Shown: positions 23,270-24,242 of the stretch, piece by piece
Position numbering within the stretch: the stretch's first letter is position 1
Layout: each line of letters opens with the position of its first letter
Assembly: GCA_947505915.1 (NCBI GenBank)
Contig: CANNNH010000010.1
Span: 1-24,242 of the forward strand
DNA length: 24,242 nt
Direction of reading: 5' to 3'
From: Comamonadaceae bacterium
GTDB lineage: Bacteria > Pseudomonadota > Gammaproteobacteria > Burkholderiales > Burkholderiaceae
Notes under the pieces: model-generated
What the model was told of the DNA's origin: nothing
The model's input: only the letters and a program-made list of their open reading frames with translations
Database searches by the model: none
Position numbers and translations under genes: made by a program

Positions 23270-24242
23270 TCAGCCGTGAAAGTGCTTTTCGAAACCTTGC
23301 ATCATCGCGTCTGGCGTGATCTGCCCTAGCAGTGCCCGCTGCATGTTTTGGGGCCAGACTGTACGGGTGAAATCTGCGGTCTTGGTATCGTTTGGAAGCA
23401 CGTCCATGAATGCGGTCGAATTAGCGGTTGCGTCGACAAAGCGCTTGGGATGTAGCGTCCACTTGGCCGCTCCACTGTTTGTCACGCTCAACTGGCCAGT
23501 GAACGCGTTAAATGCCACGTTGTTTTCCCCCGTCGAGAGAAAAGCACACCATTTGAAAGCTGCATCTTTGGCCTTGCTGCTGGCAAACACCGCGTTGGAT
23601 TCATCACCAAATGATGTCCAGCCCTTGCCATCTGGGCCTGCCGGGACCGGTACCGCGGAGACTTTGTCGCCGAGTGCCTGAACCATTTCGTTGGCTGACC
23701 CGATGTGGTGGATCGTCATTGCGGTACGCCCAGCCTTGAAGTTGTCAACGATCTGCCTAAAGCCGTCGGTGGGTGCCGAGGCGGGGAAAACCTTGTGCTT
23801 GGTACCAAGTTCGACAAACCAGCGATTCGCAGCCAGCGCTTTGGCCGTCACCATCCCGCCCTTGTCAAAGTTTGCACCGCCACCCAGCACGAAGCTGCCC
23901 CAGTGGTCGTGTCCCCCAGCTCCGCCACGCATGCCGAAGGCCGAAACATCACCCTTATTGACGGATTGACTTACCTTCAAAAAGTCGTCAAAAGTCTTGG
24001 GCGGCTGCACACCCGCGCTGGACAGCAGATCGGTCCGGTAATAGAGATAGAGCACTACATACTGAAGAGGCATGTAGTAGCTTTTCCCATCGGTTGCCCG
24101 ATGCATCTTCCAGAGGTTGGCAGAAATGTCTTGCTGACCGGCCCATTTGGCAAGATAGCCGTCCAGAGGCTCCAGCGCCTTCATTTGCAAAAGGCGAGAT
24201 TGATTCCCAAGTTTGACCATTGCGCAGTCGGGAGCCGTGCCA
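23270..24242 (-). CDS. ABC transporter extracellular sugar-binding protein (5' truncated by window edge)
   Basis: The last ~323 residues of a family-1 extracellular solute-binding protein (MalE/UgpB-like). The frame runs open to the window edge, and the ATG at 24220 is internal (preceded in frame by GTAPDCA), so the signal peptide and roughly the first 80-110 residues are missing. Visible family features are YYMPLQYVVLYLYYRTDLLSSAG (broken across several strands), PKTFDDFLKVSQ, the MTIHHIGSANEMVQALGDKV segment, and GPDGKGWTSFGDESNAVF. It captures the sugar in the periplasm for the two permeases downstream. The ligand cannot be read from the sequence. Confidence 0.92.
   Translation of the reverse strand, partial: GTAPDCAMVKLGNQSRLLQMKALEPLDGYLAKWAGQQDISANLWKMHRATDGKSYYMPLQYVVLYLYYRTDLLSSAGVQPPKTFDDFLKVSQSVNKGDVSAFGMRGGAGGHDHWGSFVLGGGANFDKGGMVTAKALAANRWFVELGTKHKVFPASAPTDGFRQIVDNFKAGRTAMTIHHIGSANEMVQALGDKVSAVPVPAGPDGKGWTSFGDESNAVFASSKAKDAAFKWCAFLSTGENNVAFNAFTGQLSVTNSGAAKWTLHPKRFVDATANSTAFMDVLPNDTKTADFTRTVWPQNMQRALLGQITPDAMMQGFEKHFHG

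Overview
The window looks like a chromosomal segment of a betaproteobacterium, most likely a member of the Comamonadaceae (Polaromonas/Rhodoferax-like). This rests on the GC-rich codon use of the left half, the iolC(DUF2090)-iolD-iolE-iolB gene order, the Burkholderiales-type two-component pair and the protein families present. No ribosomal RNA or other taxonomic marker is present, so the genus is an inference. No tRNA, CRISPR array, intact insertion sequence or phage gene was seen.

Left block (1-4704, + strand): the 3' part of an inositol catabolic operon. It holds the C-terminal half of a fused kinase/aldolase IolC, then IolD, IolE and IolB. Together these cover inosose dehydration, ring opening, isomerisation to 5-dehydro-2-deoxygluconate and, through the fused IolC, phosphorylation and probably aldol cleavage. 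Directly downstream lie a Na/Pi cotransporter-PhoU fusion (4737-6410) and a secreted NlpC/P60 peptidase (6454-7044).

Middle block (7198-14608): a three-gene ABC importer whose binding protein closely resembles AfuA of Actinobacillus. AfuABC was long annotated as a ferric iron system, but AfuA binds hexose phosphates. Convergent to it lies an inositol-monophosphatase-family phosphatase. Divergent from the phosphatase is an OmpR-family response regulator/histidine kinase pair. A reasonable inference is a sugar-phosphate uptake and dephosphorylation locus with its own sensor, but this is untested.

Small-gene block (14710-18286): a secreted protein built of three 23-residue cysteine-pair repeats, closed by a strong terminator; a PsiE-family membrane protein; a two-CBS protein; a tiny cysteine-rich protein; an exported protein of unknown function that appears translationally coupled to it through a TTGA overlap; a TPR lipoprotein-like/periplasmic protein on the - strand; a remnant of a GNAT-type acetyltransferase toxin; and an intact higBA toxin-antitoxin operon with a palindromic operator.

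Right block (18506-24242, - strand): a tightly coupled carbohydrate operon. It is transcribed right to left as binding protein (5' end outside the window), two MalF/MalG-type permeases, a TIM-barrel sugar epimerase/isomerase, a Gfo/Idh/MocA dehydrogenase and a MalK/UgpC-type ATPase. Three junctions are 4-base ATGA overlaps. A stable UUCG-capped hairpin sits between the binding-protein and first permease genes. By eye this block is less GC-rich than the iol block, and the toxin-antitoxin genes and toxin debris lie at its edge. It may therefore be an acquired module.
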